Shown piece by piece: positions 15,590 through 21,995 of a DNA stretch of 64,000 nt (its first letter is position 1; the number at the start of each line of letters is the position of its first letter). The translations under genes and the position numbers were made by a program. Origin of the DNA: a virus; IMG/VR virus record IMGVR_UViG_3300010885_052266, positions 1 through 64,000 of that record. The stretch is one strand, 5' to 3'. The notes under the pieces were generated by a model. It searched no databases. It saw only the letters and a program-made list of their open reading frames with translations, and had not been told where the DNA came from.

Positions 15590-16336
15590 ATGACCACCCC
15601 ACAGCGCACAATCGTGCGCGCCAACAAACTGATGGCCATCGAGCCATTCCAGTCATCCGAGGAGACTCGATACTATCTCAACTGCGTTCATATCGAACCG
15701 CACGCCGAAGGCGCGATCCTGGTTGCCACCGACGGTCACACCCTGGCCGCCATACTCGACCGGGACGCCCATGTGGCCGGCCTACCCGCGATCTGGGATC
15801 ACCAGATCAAGGGCCGGGTCGGAAAGCGCCTCTCGGCTTGGGCCAAGGCGAATCCGGAGCGCACCATCTGGTGCGATATGCAGCTCAGGCACCCGAACGG
15901 GAACCCTGACATGCTGTCCATCGTCGCGGCCGATAACCCCCAGCAGATACTGCTGGGCAACGGCCAGACGTTGCTGCAGCTGCCCGAGCGCCTCTGGATT
16001 GACGGGACGTTCCCCGAATGGCGGCGAACCGTGAAGCCGATGCCCCCCGAAACGCGCACCAAAGCGCCGAACATCTCGGGGTCTTATATGAAACGCTGTG
16101 TCGACTTCTTCGTGGCTATGACTAGCGAACGGGACGTGCCCATCACGCTGCACCAGACAAACCCTACCGGCCCTTTCCAGGCCGGCCCTGTCCGGGTCAC
16201 ATCCCCAGGGGTCCATGACGTGTTTGTCCTGGTCATGCCGATGGGCAGTGCCCCTCCGACGGAAGCAGAATTCCACCCCTACTGGCTGGAGCTGCCCGGA
16301 GACGCGCAAACCGAAGAGGTGGCACGAGTCGCCTGA
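15590..16336 (+). CDS. DNA polymerase III beta (sliding clamp)-like protein
   Basis: A 248-residue protein with RYYLNCVHIE ... ILVATDGHTLAAI (residues 27-55), the motif of sliding-clamp domains (NGIxIE, LVATDGHRLA), and GTFPEWRRTVKP at 139-150, matching the clamp FPDYRRVIP motif. Cellular DnaN has three such domains in about 370 residues; this one is about two domains long, as in other phage clamp-like proteins. It would tether a polymerase or compete with the host clamp. GAAAGGAAG is the Shine-Dalgarno. The gene stands just before the candidate origin. Confidence 0.7.
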   Translation: MTTPQRTIVRANKLMAIEPFQSSEETRYYLNCVHIEPHAEGAILVATDGHTLAAILDRDAHVAGLPAIWDHQIKGRVGKRLSAWAKANPERTIWCDMQLRHPNGNPDMLSIVAADNPQQILLGNGQTLLQLPERLWIDGTFPEWRRTVKPMPPETRTKAPNISGSYMKRCVDFFVAMTSERDVPITLHQTNPTGPFQAGPVRVTSPGVHDVFVLVMPMGSAPPTEAEFHPYWLELPGDAQTEEVARVA

Positions 16337-16841
16337 TTTGGTGTAATGAAACCCGCTCCGGCGGGTCGCCCCATAAGGGCTTGATAATACAGAAAACACC
16401 CCCATATCTATTAGGCATACCGGACCGAATAGCCGGTCCTGGCGAACCTGCTCGGATTACACATCACAACGACTACCGAGCCCGTCGCGCCGCAAGGCGA
16501 CGTTCTGCCTTCCGATCCCAGTATTGGACCCGATCGATGAGGCGCAGAATAGCGCGCTTGTCCCATAGGACTGGGAGATGACCAGCGGTGCGAGACGTGC
16601 CTAGCTGATATCCAACCACGAAAGCCGAGAGTGGCCCATCCATTGGTGTCCGAACCCTCGGCACTGCGGACCCAGTTCCGCACTGACAAAAACCCCCACT
16701 GAAAGGAGAAATCCTCCAATTCAGAAACCCGCCGGTCCTCCCCTCGCGGCGGGTTCCACAGGCGCAATCCCTGTGGCTGATGAACATATCTGCGCGTGCG
16801 CCCGTCACGAGAACACCGGGCCGAAACAGAGGATGAAATCC
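16337..16841 (+). ncRNA. Non-coding structured block, copy 1
   Basis: About 500 bp without a convincing gene. In order: a paired-hairpin element (ACCCGC-TCCG-GCGGGT, then GCCCC-ATAA-GGGC) at 16350-16380; hairpin GGACCG-AATAG-CCGGTCC near 16423-16440; a small GCAA-loop stem near 16484-16500; a GCCGAG/CTCGGC stem with an interlaced GTCCG/CGGAC stem at about 16622-16675; and a second paired-hairpin leader (AACCCGCC/GGCGGGTT and CCACAGG/CCTGTGG) at 16731-16786. The whole series recurs at 17232-18115, with base changes that keep stems paired. A TTG-initiated 66-codon frame exists at 16381 but is not kept in the second copy. Confidence 0.55.
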
Positions 16842-17231
16842 ATGAACATCTCCATCCCCGAGCAAGCTGCGAAACCCGCCAAGGCGCCAAAGCCGACGCG
16901 GGTTGCGAAACCCACCAAGCTGCCGCAGCCGACTCTGTCATCTAAGCCCGTCCCGGCGCGTGCGCCGTCGTTGCCGCAGGACCCACCGCCGGGCGAATGG
17001 CCGGCGGGCACCGAGGCGACGATCCGCCGCACATGGGCGCAGCTGAAGCAGATCGGCGAGGCCTGCGGCGTGGTAATGAGGGACTTGTATGACATCGACC
17101 GGCTGAACAAGCGGCGGGCGGAGTTGAAAATGCCGCCGGTCTACGCTCGATTGGCCAAGCTGTCTGCGTCATACGGTGCTTTCGCGTCTCAACCCAACCG
17201 CCTTGATCTTCAAGAGTTGGAACTCGACTGA
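16842..17231 (+). CDS. Chimeric protein: MNISIPE leader joined to HTH-protein C-terminus
   Basis: 129 residues. The first seven (MNISIPE) and 120 bp of leader are the same as those of the 18116 gene. From residue 8 on it matches the Lys-Pro linker and C-terminal module of the multi-HTH regulator at 8523-9404 (LPQDPPP, EWPAGTEA, WAQLKQIGEACGVVMRD, LNKRRAELKMPPVYARL), then has about 20 unique residues. It thus looks like the product of an inverted duplication landing behind a copied leader. The DNA-binding HTHs are missing, so it could act as a dominant-negative or titrating partner of the regulator if the C-terminus mediates assembly (inference). Confidence 0.72.
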   Translation: MNISIPEQAAKPAKAPKPTRVAKPTKLPQPTLSSKPVPARAPSLPQDPPPGEWPAGTEATIRRTWAQLKQIGEACGVVMRDLYDIDRLNKRRAELKMPPVYARLAKLSASYGAFASQPNRLDLQELELD

Positions 17232-17329
17232 AACCCGCTCCGGCGGGTCACCCAATAAGGGCTTGATAATACAGAAAACACCCCCATATTTATTAGGCAT
17301 ACCGGACCGAATAGCCGGTCCTGGCGAAC

Positions 17330-17640
17330 CCCCGATGGGGGCTTGAAGCCAGCACCGTTCAAGAGTCCGGTCGGCGCGGCGATCATCGCCGATCCCGATT
17401 TTCCCTATCACCTTTGCGTCCCAAGGCAGGCCGAGTTTCTGCCGGCGCACACGGGACGGCCCGGGTCACGCGCCAATCCGGCGGAATACCCCCGGAATAA
17501 CCCGGAATTATCCGGTTTTTCGCCGGTTTTTAGACAAAATCCGGCGGATATAGCAGATATATTCAGGTGTTTACTTGAATTACTGCGATTATCCACAATA
17601 TATACTATACCAGAGCGGAACAGCCCGCTCCCCTACTCGG
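17330..17640. other. Candidate replication origin (AT-rich, DnaA box)
   Basis: A perfect DnaA-box consensus TTATCCACA lies at 17589-17597, flanked by an AT-rich stretch (17536-17612, with several TATA words) in otherwise GC-rich DNA. Just upstream are short iterated words: CGGAATACCC, CGGAATAACC, CGGAATTATC, then CGGTTTTTCG and CGGTTTTTAG (17480-17533). This iteron, AT-rich region and DnaA-box order is typical of replication origins. The clamp-like gene upstream fits. It is an insertion relative to the sister block at 16.4 kb. Confidence 0.55.
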
Positions 17641-17802
17641 ATTACACACGACCAAGACTACCGAGTCAGTCGCACCAAAAGGCTGCGCCATTCTCCCCTT
17701 CCGATCTCCAATCATTGGAACCGATCGCCGAGGCCGGCAGAATGAGCGCGGACCCCGTAGGGACGGGACGAGTCGATAGTGCGAGACGTGCCTAGCTGAT
17801 AT

Positions 17803-17970
17803 CCAAAGCCGAAAGTCGAGAGTGGCCCATCTACCGGTGTCCGAACCCTCGGCTCTGCGGACCCCCGTTCCGCATTGAAGCAACCTCCAAAGCCGAAAGT
17901 CGAGAGTGGCCCATCTACCGGTGTCCGAACCCTCGGCTCTGCGGACCCCCGTTCCGCATTGAAGCAACCT
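17803..17970 (+). repeat. 84-bp tandem duplication of a structured unit
   Basis: Two successive, essentially identical 84-bp units (17803-17886 and 17887-17970), each holding AGCCGA pairing with TCGGCT and GTCCG pairing with CGGAC in interlaced order. Copy 1 of the block has only one such unit (about 16606-16690), with different bases at paired positions. Confidence 0.75.
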
Positions 17971-18115
17971 CCAACTATGAAAGGTTCTTGCAATCCAGAA
18001 ACCCGCCGGTCCTCCCATCGCGGCGGGTTCCACAGGCGCAATCCCTGTGGCTGATGAACATATCTGCGCGTGCGCCCGTCACGAGAACACCGGGCCGAAA
18101 CAGAGGATGAAATCC

Positions 18116-18406
18116 ATGAACATCTCCATCCCCGAGAACGCGGTCACCGACGCTGTGGCCGCCGCGATCGAACGCAATCCCCTGGTGGCCGGCATCGTTG
18201 CCGGCGCCGCGGTCGCCACGGTCGCGGTTCTCGCCGCACCTGGTCTCTACCGCCTCGCCCGATCCGGCGCGGCAGCAGTGGCCGACACCGCCGATCATCT
18301 GGCATCCCGCTTGCGGGGCGCCTTTCGTCGGAACCCCCAGCCGGACATGAACAAGCCCGGCCCCACGGTCGCCGCCGACGACTTCGTCGATGCGGCGGCC
18401 GCCTGA
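18116..18406 (+). CDS. Small transmembrane protein (96 aa)
   Basis: The ATG at 18116 is eight bases after AGAGGA; the longer frame upstream lies in the structured leader. NPLVAGIVAGAAVATVAVLA forms one membrane segment at about residues 20-42, then an amphipathic helical tail (ADTADHLASRLRGAFRRNP). It is read from the structured 17.2-18.1 kb leader and ends at a strong terminator. Function unknown; the shape resembles small phage membrane proteins such as DUF883-like or superinfection-exclusion proteins, without proof. Confidence 0.68.
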   Translation: MNISIPENAVTDAVAAAIERNPLVAGIVAGAAVATVAVLAAPGLYRLARSGAAAVADTADHLASRLRGAFRRNPQPDMNKPGPTVAADDFVDAAAA

Positions 18407-18414
18407 ACGATACC

Positions 18415-18455
18415 AAAGCCCTTCGAGTCACCCGACTCGGAGGGCTTTCGTCGTT
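18415..18455 (+). terminator. Intrinsic terminator
   Basis: AAAGCCCTTCGAGT, loop CACCCG, then ACTCGGAGGGCTTT forms a long stem just after the 18116 gene, followed by CGTCGTTT. Position and shape fit a Rho-independent terminator for the structured-region transcript. Confidence 0.8.
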
Positions 18456-18508
18456 TCCGGGGCTGGACACGGGATCGGCGACGCCTCAGCAACAGGGCGC
18501 AGGGATGC

Positions 18509-18593
18509 CCCGGGGTAGCTCAGCGGTAGAGCGAGGGGTCCGCCTTCACGGCGTGCGACGTCAGGGTCGCCGGTTCGATTCCGGCCCCCGGTC
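18509..18593 (+). tRNA. tRNA-like sequence, atypical anticodon arm
   Basis: Clear tRNA landmarks: TAGCTCAGCGGTAGAGC (D arm), a GCCGG-TTCGATT-CCGGC T arm, and an acceptor stem CCGGGG/CCCCGG with a C-U mismatch at the first pair. CCA is not encoded. The region between D and T arms is about 35 nt, long as in class II tRNAs, and no standard 5-bp anticodon stem with a 7-nt loop can be drawn cleanly; one option places a UCA anticodon, another CCG. It could be a decayed tRNA, an integration scar or a tRNA mimic. Confidence 0.55.
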
Positions 18594-18770
18594 CGACGCA
18601 GCCACCTCCGCTTTCTCAGCCTGCAAGCTTCGTTCGATCAGACGGCGGATCGCTTCGGCACGGGATGGGAATTGGGGTTGCTCTCGGCGCCAGTCATCAA
18701 TCCGACGTAGGAACTCCTCCGTCGCCCGCATCTGGAAAATCTTATCATGGGTCAATGCCATGGGGTTCAT
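18561..18770 (-). CDS. Ribbon-helix-helix protein (69 aa)
   Basis: FQMRATEEFLRRIDDWRREQ, followed by FPSRAEAIRRLIERSL, is a textbook RHH DNA-binding domain, as in many phage and plasmid repressors. The last residues (DRGPESNRRP) are translated from the antisense of the tRNA-like T arm, so the gene has run into or been cut by that sequence. No Shine-Dalgarno is seen. The perfect palindrome at 18801-18816 lies 30 bp upstream and is a likely operator for it. Confidence 0.75.
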   Translation of the reverse strand: MNPMALTHDKIFQMRATEEFLRRIDDWRREQPQFPSRAEAIRRLIERSLQAEKAEVAASDRGPESNRRP

Positions 18771-18782
18771 GTATATGATGTG

Positions 18783-18816
18783 TTGACATGATGCAAGGGT
18801 GCATGTAATTACATGC
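18783..18816 (+). promoter_or_regulatory. TTGACA promoter element and 16-bp palindromic operator
   Basis: TTGACA at 18783-18788 is followed after 17 nt by TAATTA, which sits inside the perfect palindrome GCATGTAATTACATGC (18801-18816). A repressor bound there would block rightward transcription of the RMF-like gene and lie close to the start of the divergent RHH gene. The -10 match is weak. Confidence 0.5.
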
Positions 18817-18876
18817 CAGCCGAACGGGGCGCTACCAACACCCCGCCCGGCCTAACCCAGAGCAGGAGACCGATCC

Positions 18877-19092
18877 ATGCCCGTGGAATTGCTGACGACA
18901 CCAGCCCGCGAGAAAGCCTGGTATGAGGGGTATCAGGCTGGCAAGGCGGGTCTCCCGCCTTTCGCGAACCCCTATTCCGTCGGGGCTTTGTTCGATCCCG
19001 AGCAGCTTGCCGAGTCGTGGATACAGGGCAGGCAAGCCGGAGTTGATCGCCGTTACACCAAACGCCGTCGACACGCATGGAACCGAGCATGA
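18877..19092 (+). CDS. RMF/CrpP-like small protein (71 aa)
   Basis: AREKAWYEGYQAGKAGLPPF ... NPYS ... LAESWIQGRQAG follows the ribosome-modulation-factor / CrpP pattern (GYxAGxxG ... NPY ... WxxGxxxG). RMF itself dimerises ribosomes in stationary phase; phage relatives are of unknown function. AGGAGA precedes the ATG. It is the first rightward gene after the RHH operator. Confidence 0.7.
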   Translation: MPVELLTTPAREKAWYEGYQAGKAGLPPFANPYSVGALFDPEQLAESWIQGRQAGVDRRYTKRRRHAWNRA

Positions 19093-19303
19093 CCGACCCC
19101 CGCCACTCCTAACCCGCGCCAGCAACATCCAGTCGGCCCGGGCGCAGACATTCGAAGGTCTACGGGTAAAGGCCCGAGCGTTGGCCTGGTGCCACGGCGG
19201 GGAGATCGACTTCGATGTCCTTGGGATCGCCGGCGGGTCGACCGATCAGAACCTGCTGGTCGGCATGGTCTCAGACCTGGCGCGAATGCTGACCGCCGCC
19301 TGA
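19093..19303 (+). pseudogene. Start-less ORF, probable gene remnant
   Basis: The frame ending at 19303 encodes RASNIQSARAQTFEGLRVKA then a segment ALAWCHGGEIDFDVLG and LLVGMVSDLARMLTAA, which reads like a real C-terminal domain of a small phage protein. No ATG, GTG or TTG lies between it and the end of the RMF-like gene; the only in-frame start is deep inside that gene in another frame. Either a frameshift has removed its start or it is translated by unusual coupling. Confidence 0.45.
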
Positions 19304-19400
19304 CGGCAAGACTCGACTCTGGGGTCCGGTTCACACATAGTTATGTTCTCACGAAGCTTGTTGTGGGTTTTCTCTTCCTCCTGTCACGGGACGCCATGCC

Positions 19401-20231
19401 ATGCCGAGCAACATCATCCCCTTCGATTTCGAGCGTAAGCGTGTCCGGATCATCAGAGACGAGAACGGTGCGCCGTGGTTCGTCCTGGCCGACGTGTGCC
19501 GGGTGCTGGAGATCGGCAACTCTCGCCAGGTCGCCTCCAAGCTGGACGATGACGAGCGTCGGAAATTGGACATGTCCCCAGAAACCTGGGGGGTCACTAT
19601 TAGTGACGGCGCCAACATCAATGACTTAGGGGCGGGTGAAGGCAACAATGAGGCGTGGATCATCAATGAGTCCGGCCTTTATTCCCTGATCCTCCGCAGC
19701 CGTAAGCCCGAGGCGAAGCGGTTCAAGAAGTGGGTCACGGCCGAAGTCCTCCCCTCGATCCGCAAGACGGGCGGGTATGGCACACAGCGCGACCCGATGG
19801 AGGCGCTGGACGATCCCGACACGCTGCGTAGCCTGCTCCTGAGCTATTCCGGCAAGGTAAAGACCCTCGAAGTCCAGGTGTCCACGCTGGCCCCGAAGGC
19901 CGAGGCGCTGGATCGCATCGCCACCACCGATGGCAGCCTTTGCATCACGGACGCGGCCAAGACGCTTCAGGTGCCGCCGCGCGAACTGTTCCGGTACTTG
20001 CGCTCCAACGGTTGGGTCTACAGCCGAGCGGGCGGGTCGGAGATCGGCTACCAGGAGCACATCAACGCCGGGCGACTGGAGCACAAGACCACCACGGTCA
20101 GCCGATCGGATGGCAGCGAGAAGGCCGTGACCCAGGTCAGGATCACTCCGAAAGGGCTGACCGGGTTGGCCATGGCGTTCCGCAAGAGCCAGCCTGTACC
20201 GGTTCAGGCGGTCAGCGCCAGTCTCCTGTAA
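19401..20231 (+). CDS. ant: Phage antirepressor (BRO-N plus KilA-C-type domains)
   Basis: 276 residues. The N-terminal BRO domain shows VRIIRDENGAPWFVLADVCR, VLEIGNSRQ and the ESGLYSLILRSRKPEAKRFKKW signature (given in part). The C-terminal antirepressor domain has ITDAAKTLQVPPRELFRYLR, NGWVYSR and VRITPKGLTGLA. Such proteins antagonise the prophage repressor to trigger lytic growth. It lies beside an XRE protein, as in many immunity regions. Confidence 0.92.
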   Translation: MPSNIIPFDFERKRVRIIRDENGAPWFVLADVCRVLEIGNSRQVASKLDDDERRKLDMSPETWGVTISDGANINDLGAGEGNNEAWIINESGLYSLILRSRKPEAKRFKKWVTAEVLPSIRKTGGYGTQRDPMEALDDPDTLRSLLLSYSGKVKTLEVQVSTLAPKAEALDRIATTDGSLCITDAAKTLQVPPRELFRYLRSNGWVYSRAGGSEIGYQEHINAGRLEHKTTTVSRSDGSEKAVTQVRITPKGLTGLAMAFRKSQPVPVQAVSASLL

Positions 20232-20341
20232 CCTCACGGCGCCGGCACGATGGCAAGGACAACCACCGCTGCTACGATGTAGCGATCATCCCCGACCATC
20301 CAGGCCAACGGCGGTCGACCAGGTATGAACGCCATCTGGCC

Positions 20342-20358
20342 TATAGCGAGTTTCGCTA
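20342..20358. promoter_or_regulatory. Inverted repeat (possible operator)
   Basis: ATAGCGA, spacer GTT, TCGCTAT: a perfect 7-bp inverted repeat in the 229-bp gap between the antirepressor and the XRE gene. It could be an operator for the XRE protein or a small hairpin in the antirepressor 3-prime UTR. Confidence 0.4.
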
Positions 20359-20460
20359 TCTGAAACTGTGTCGTCATTCATAAGAGTAGCCTGACATTCC
20401 GATTTCTCGAACACATAACACTGGAGTTGCGCCAAACATAAGAATGTGTTTATATGCATT

Positions 20461-20721
20461 ATGAATCCTGATTCCGTAGACCAGCTTGTCGCCCAGATCA
20501 GAATGCGAGCCACGACTTGTGGTCTGAGCAAGATCAGATTGGCGAAGCGCGCCAAACTTCATACCAACACGCTGAGGTTGATGGGGAGCGATCGCTGGAA
20601 TCCGTCCCTCACCACCCTTAGGAAGCTGACCGGCTTCCTGGCTACTTGTGATGTCCCTGGAGCGTCCGAGCAGGTGACCGAGAGGCAATCTGCCTCCACA
20701 CCGGAATGTTCGTCAACATAA
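20461..20721 (+). CDS. XRE-family HTH protein (86 aa)
   Basis: GLSKIRLAKRAKLHTNTLRL followed by NPSLTTLRKLTGFL is a Cro/CI-type HTH (lambda-repressor fold). The chosen ATG (MNPDSVDQLV) has no Shine-Dalgarno; TATATG about ten bases upstream could be a -10 box, giving a leaderless message as for lambda cI. Probably a Cro-like or CI-like regulator of the neighbouring antirepressor region. Confidence 0.75.
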   Translation: MNPDSVDQLVAQIRMRATTCGLSKIRLAKRAKLHTNTLRLMGSDRWNPSLTTLRKLTGFLATCDVPGASEQVTERQSASTPECSST

Positions 20722-20737
20722 TTTTGATCACACCTCA

Positions 20738-21316
20738 ATGACGGCGCCAGGAGGATCACCCACGGCGCCATATCGCCGCAAACCCGTCCAGTGGGAACGG
20801 CGCCTTCAGAAGGCCATCGTGCAGTTCCACGCGACCTGCCTGGTCAACCCCCTCGACGCCATACTCTTCGCCGTGCCGAACGGCGAGCTGCGCGACCCCG
20901 CCACGGCCGGTATGTTGAGCGGGAGACGGCGCAAGATCCCTGGGCTACCGAAGTTGAGCGACGCCGAGCTGATGCGTCCGGCCGGCCTCGGCGTGCTGCC
21001 CGGTGTGAACGATCTCGTACTGCTCCTGCGCCTGGCCGAAGTCATGCTGCTGGAAGTGAAGGTCCCGGAGAACGAGATGCACGCCGCCGGGCGATCCTCA
21101 GACGAGCAGAAGGCTTACCGGCGCGCAGTGACCGCGCTGGGCCATAACTACCGTCTGCTCGAATCGGTCGAGGACTATCAGCGCGTCCTGGTCGAGAAGC
21201 AGGTCCCGCTCCGGATCGTGTCGATGTTCCCGGTCCAGGTAGAGATGCCGCCGCCCCCGCCGGGACTGGTGATCCCGACGAGGTTCAGGCGAAAGCGCCG
21301 GATCAGCCCGAAGTGA
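20738..21316 (+). CDS. VRR-NUC domain nuclease
   Basis: 192 residues with FAVPNGELRDPATAGML, LGVLPGVNDLVLLL, LLEVKVPEN and SSDEQKAYRRAV, the PD-(D/E)xK-type VRR-NUC signature: catalytic Asp in GVNDLV and Glu-x-Lys in LEVKVPE, then the Gln-x-x-Tyr helix. Members are structure-specific endonucleases (Holliday-junction or flap cleavage) in phage recombination and replication. No Shine-Dalgarno is visible upstream. Its end overlaps the convergent 21303 gene by 14 bp. Confidence 0.87.
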   Translation: MTAPGGSPTAPYRRKPVQWERRLQKAIVQFHATCLVNPLDAILFAVPNGELRDPATAGMLSGRRRKIPGLPKLSDAELMRPAGLGVLPGVNDLVLLLRLAEVMLLEVKVPENEMHAAGRSSDEQKAYRRAVTALGHNYRLLESVEDYQRVLVEKQVPLRIVSMFPVQVEMPPPPPGLVIPTRFRRKRRISPK

Positions 21317-21989
21317 ACAGGTCGCCCCACACGTAGACATCGGCCGTCGCGGCGGCGCCCTGCGCGGTGGTCAGCGACAACGTCGGCACGATGGTCTTGG
21401 CGTAGACCGTGTTGCCCGGGGTCGCGGCCACAGTCAGGTTGGTCACCAGGGCTGCGGTGGTCAGGGCCGAATAGGCCTGGCCCGCGGCCACGATCGCATC
21501 ACCCCCCTTCGACGCCGCGGAATAGATGCCGCCGGCGGCCGTGGTAAGCGAGATCGAGGCATTCTTCACGCTGATCTTGGTGACACGGAACGCCGAATTC
21601 CCCACGAACATCGAGATGGCCTGGTCGGTCGTGACGTTCATGTTGGCGCCGATCAGACGCCCGAGAAGGCCGCGATCCAGCGACACCCATTTCGCCGCGG
21701 CTGCCGTGGCGTCGACACACATGTACGTGCCGCCAAACGTCACGTTGACCCACAGCGAGCCGACCGCGTAGTCCTGGGTCGAGTCGTTGGACGCCGCCGG
21801 GTCGGTCGTGGCGGCGACGTTGTCGCGGCGCGCGGACGGTGTGTACCCCATGGCGAGGAATGCCGGAACGTCGCGGGTGTCGGCCTGTACGTAGCCGCTT
21901 GCGGTTGGTAGGTAAATGATACCCGTCGGCATGCCATACACCTGGGTATAGGCGGCCTGGGTCGGGGCCTTCATCGGGATGGTGGGCAC
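21303..21989 (-). CDS. Virion-type hypothetical protein (228 aa)
   Basis: Beta-rich and low in charged residues, with Thr/Ala-rich repeats (ALTTAALVTNLTVAATPG, PTLSLTTAQGAAATADVYVW) and YAVGSLWVNVTFGGTYMCVD, a style seen in phage fibre or decoration proteins. A structural role is likely by composition, which is unexpected beside replication genes. Convergent with the nuclease gene. Confidence 0.6.
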   Translation of the reverse strand: MPTIPMKAPTQAAYTQVYGMPTGIIYLPTASGYVQADTRDVPAFLAMGYTPSARRDNVAATTDPAASNDSTQDYAVGSLWVNVTFGGTYMCVDATAAAAKWVSLDRGLLGRLIGANMNVTTDQAISMFVGNSAFRVTKISVKNASISLTTAAGGIYSAASKGGDAIVAAGQAYSALTTAALVTNLTVAATPGNTVYAKTIVPTLSLTTAQGAAATADVYVWGDLFTSG

Positions 21990-21995
21990 TGCGGG

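Larger units (their letters stand above)
17232..18115 (+). ncRNA. Non-coding structured block, copy 2, with origin insertion
   Basis: About 880 bp without a convincing gene. It repeats block 1: paired hairpins, GGACCG-AATAG-CCGGTCC, the gactaccgag stem region, the pseudoknot-like unit (here tandemly doubled) and the 140-bp leader at 17997-18136, which differs from 16723-16862 by about one base. Between the GCGAACC that ends the first part and the TCGGATTACAC that begins the next, copy 2 has about 300 extra bases (17330-17640) not found in copy 1; those carry the candidate origin. Confidence 0.55.

Noticed and set aside
16381-16581. A 66-codon TTG-initiated gene in structured block 1
   Set aside because: The frame is lost in block 2 and the region is better explained by RNA structure.
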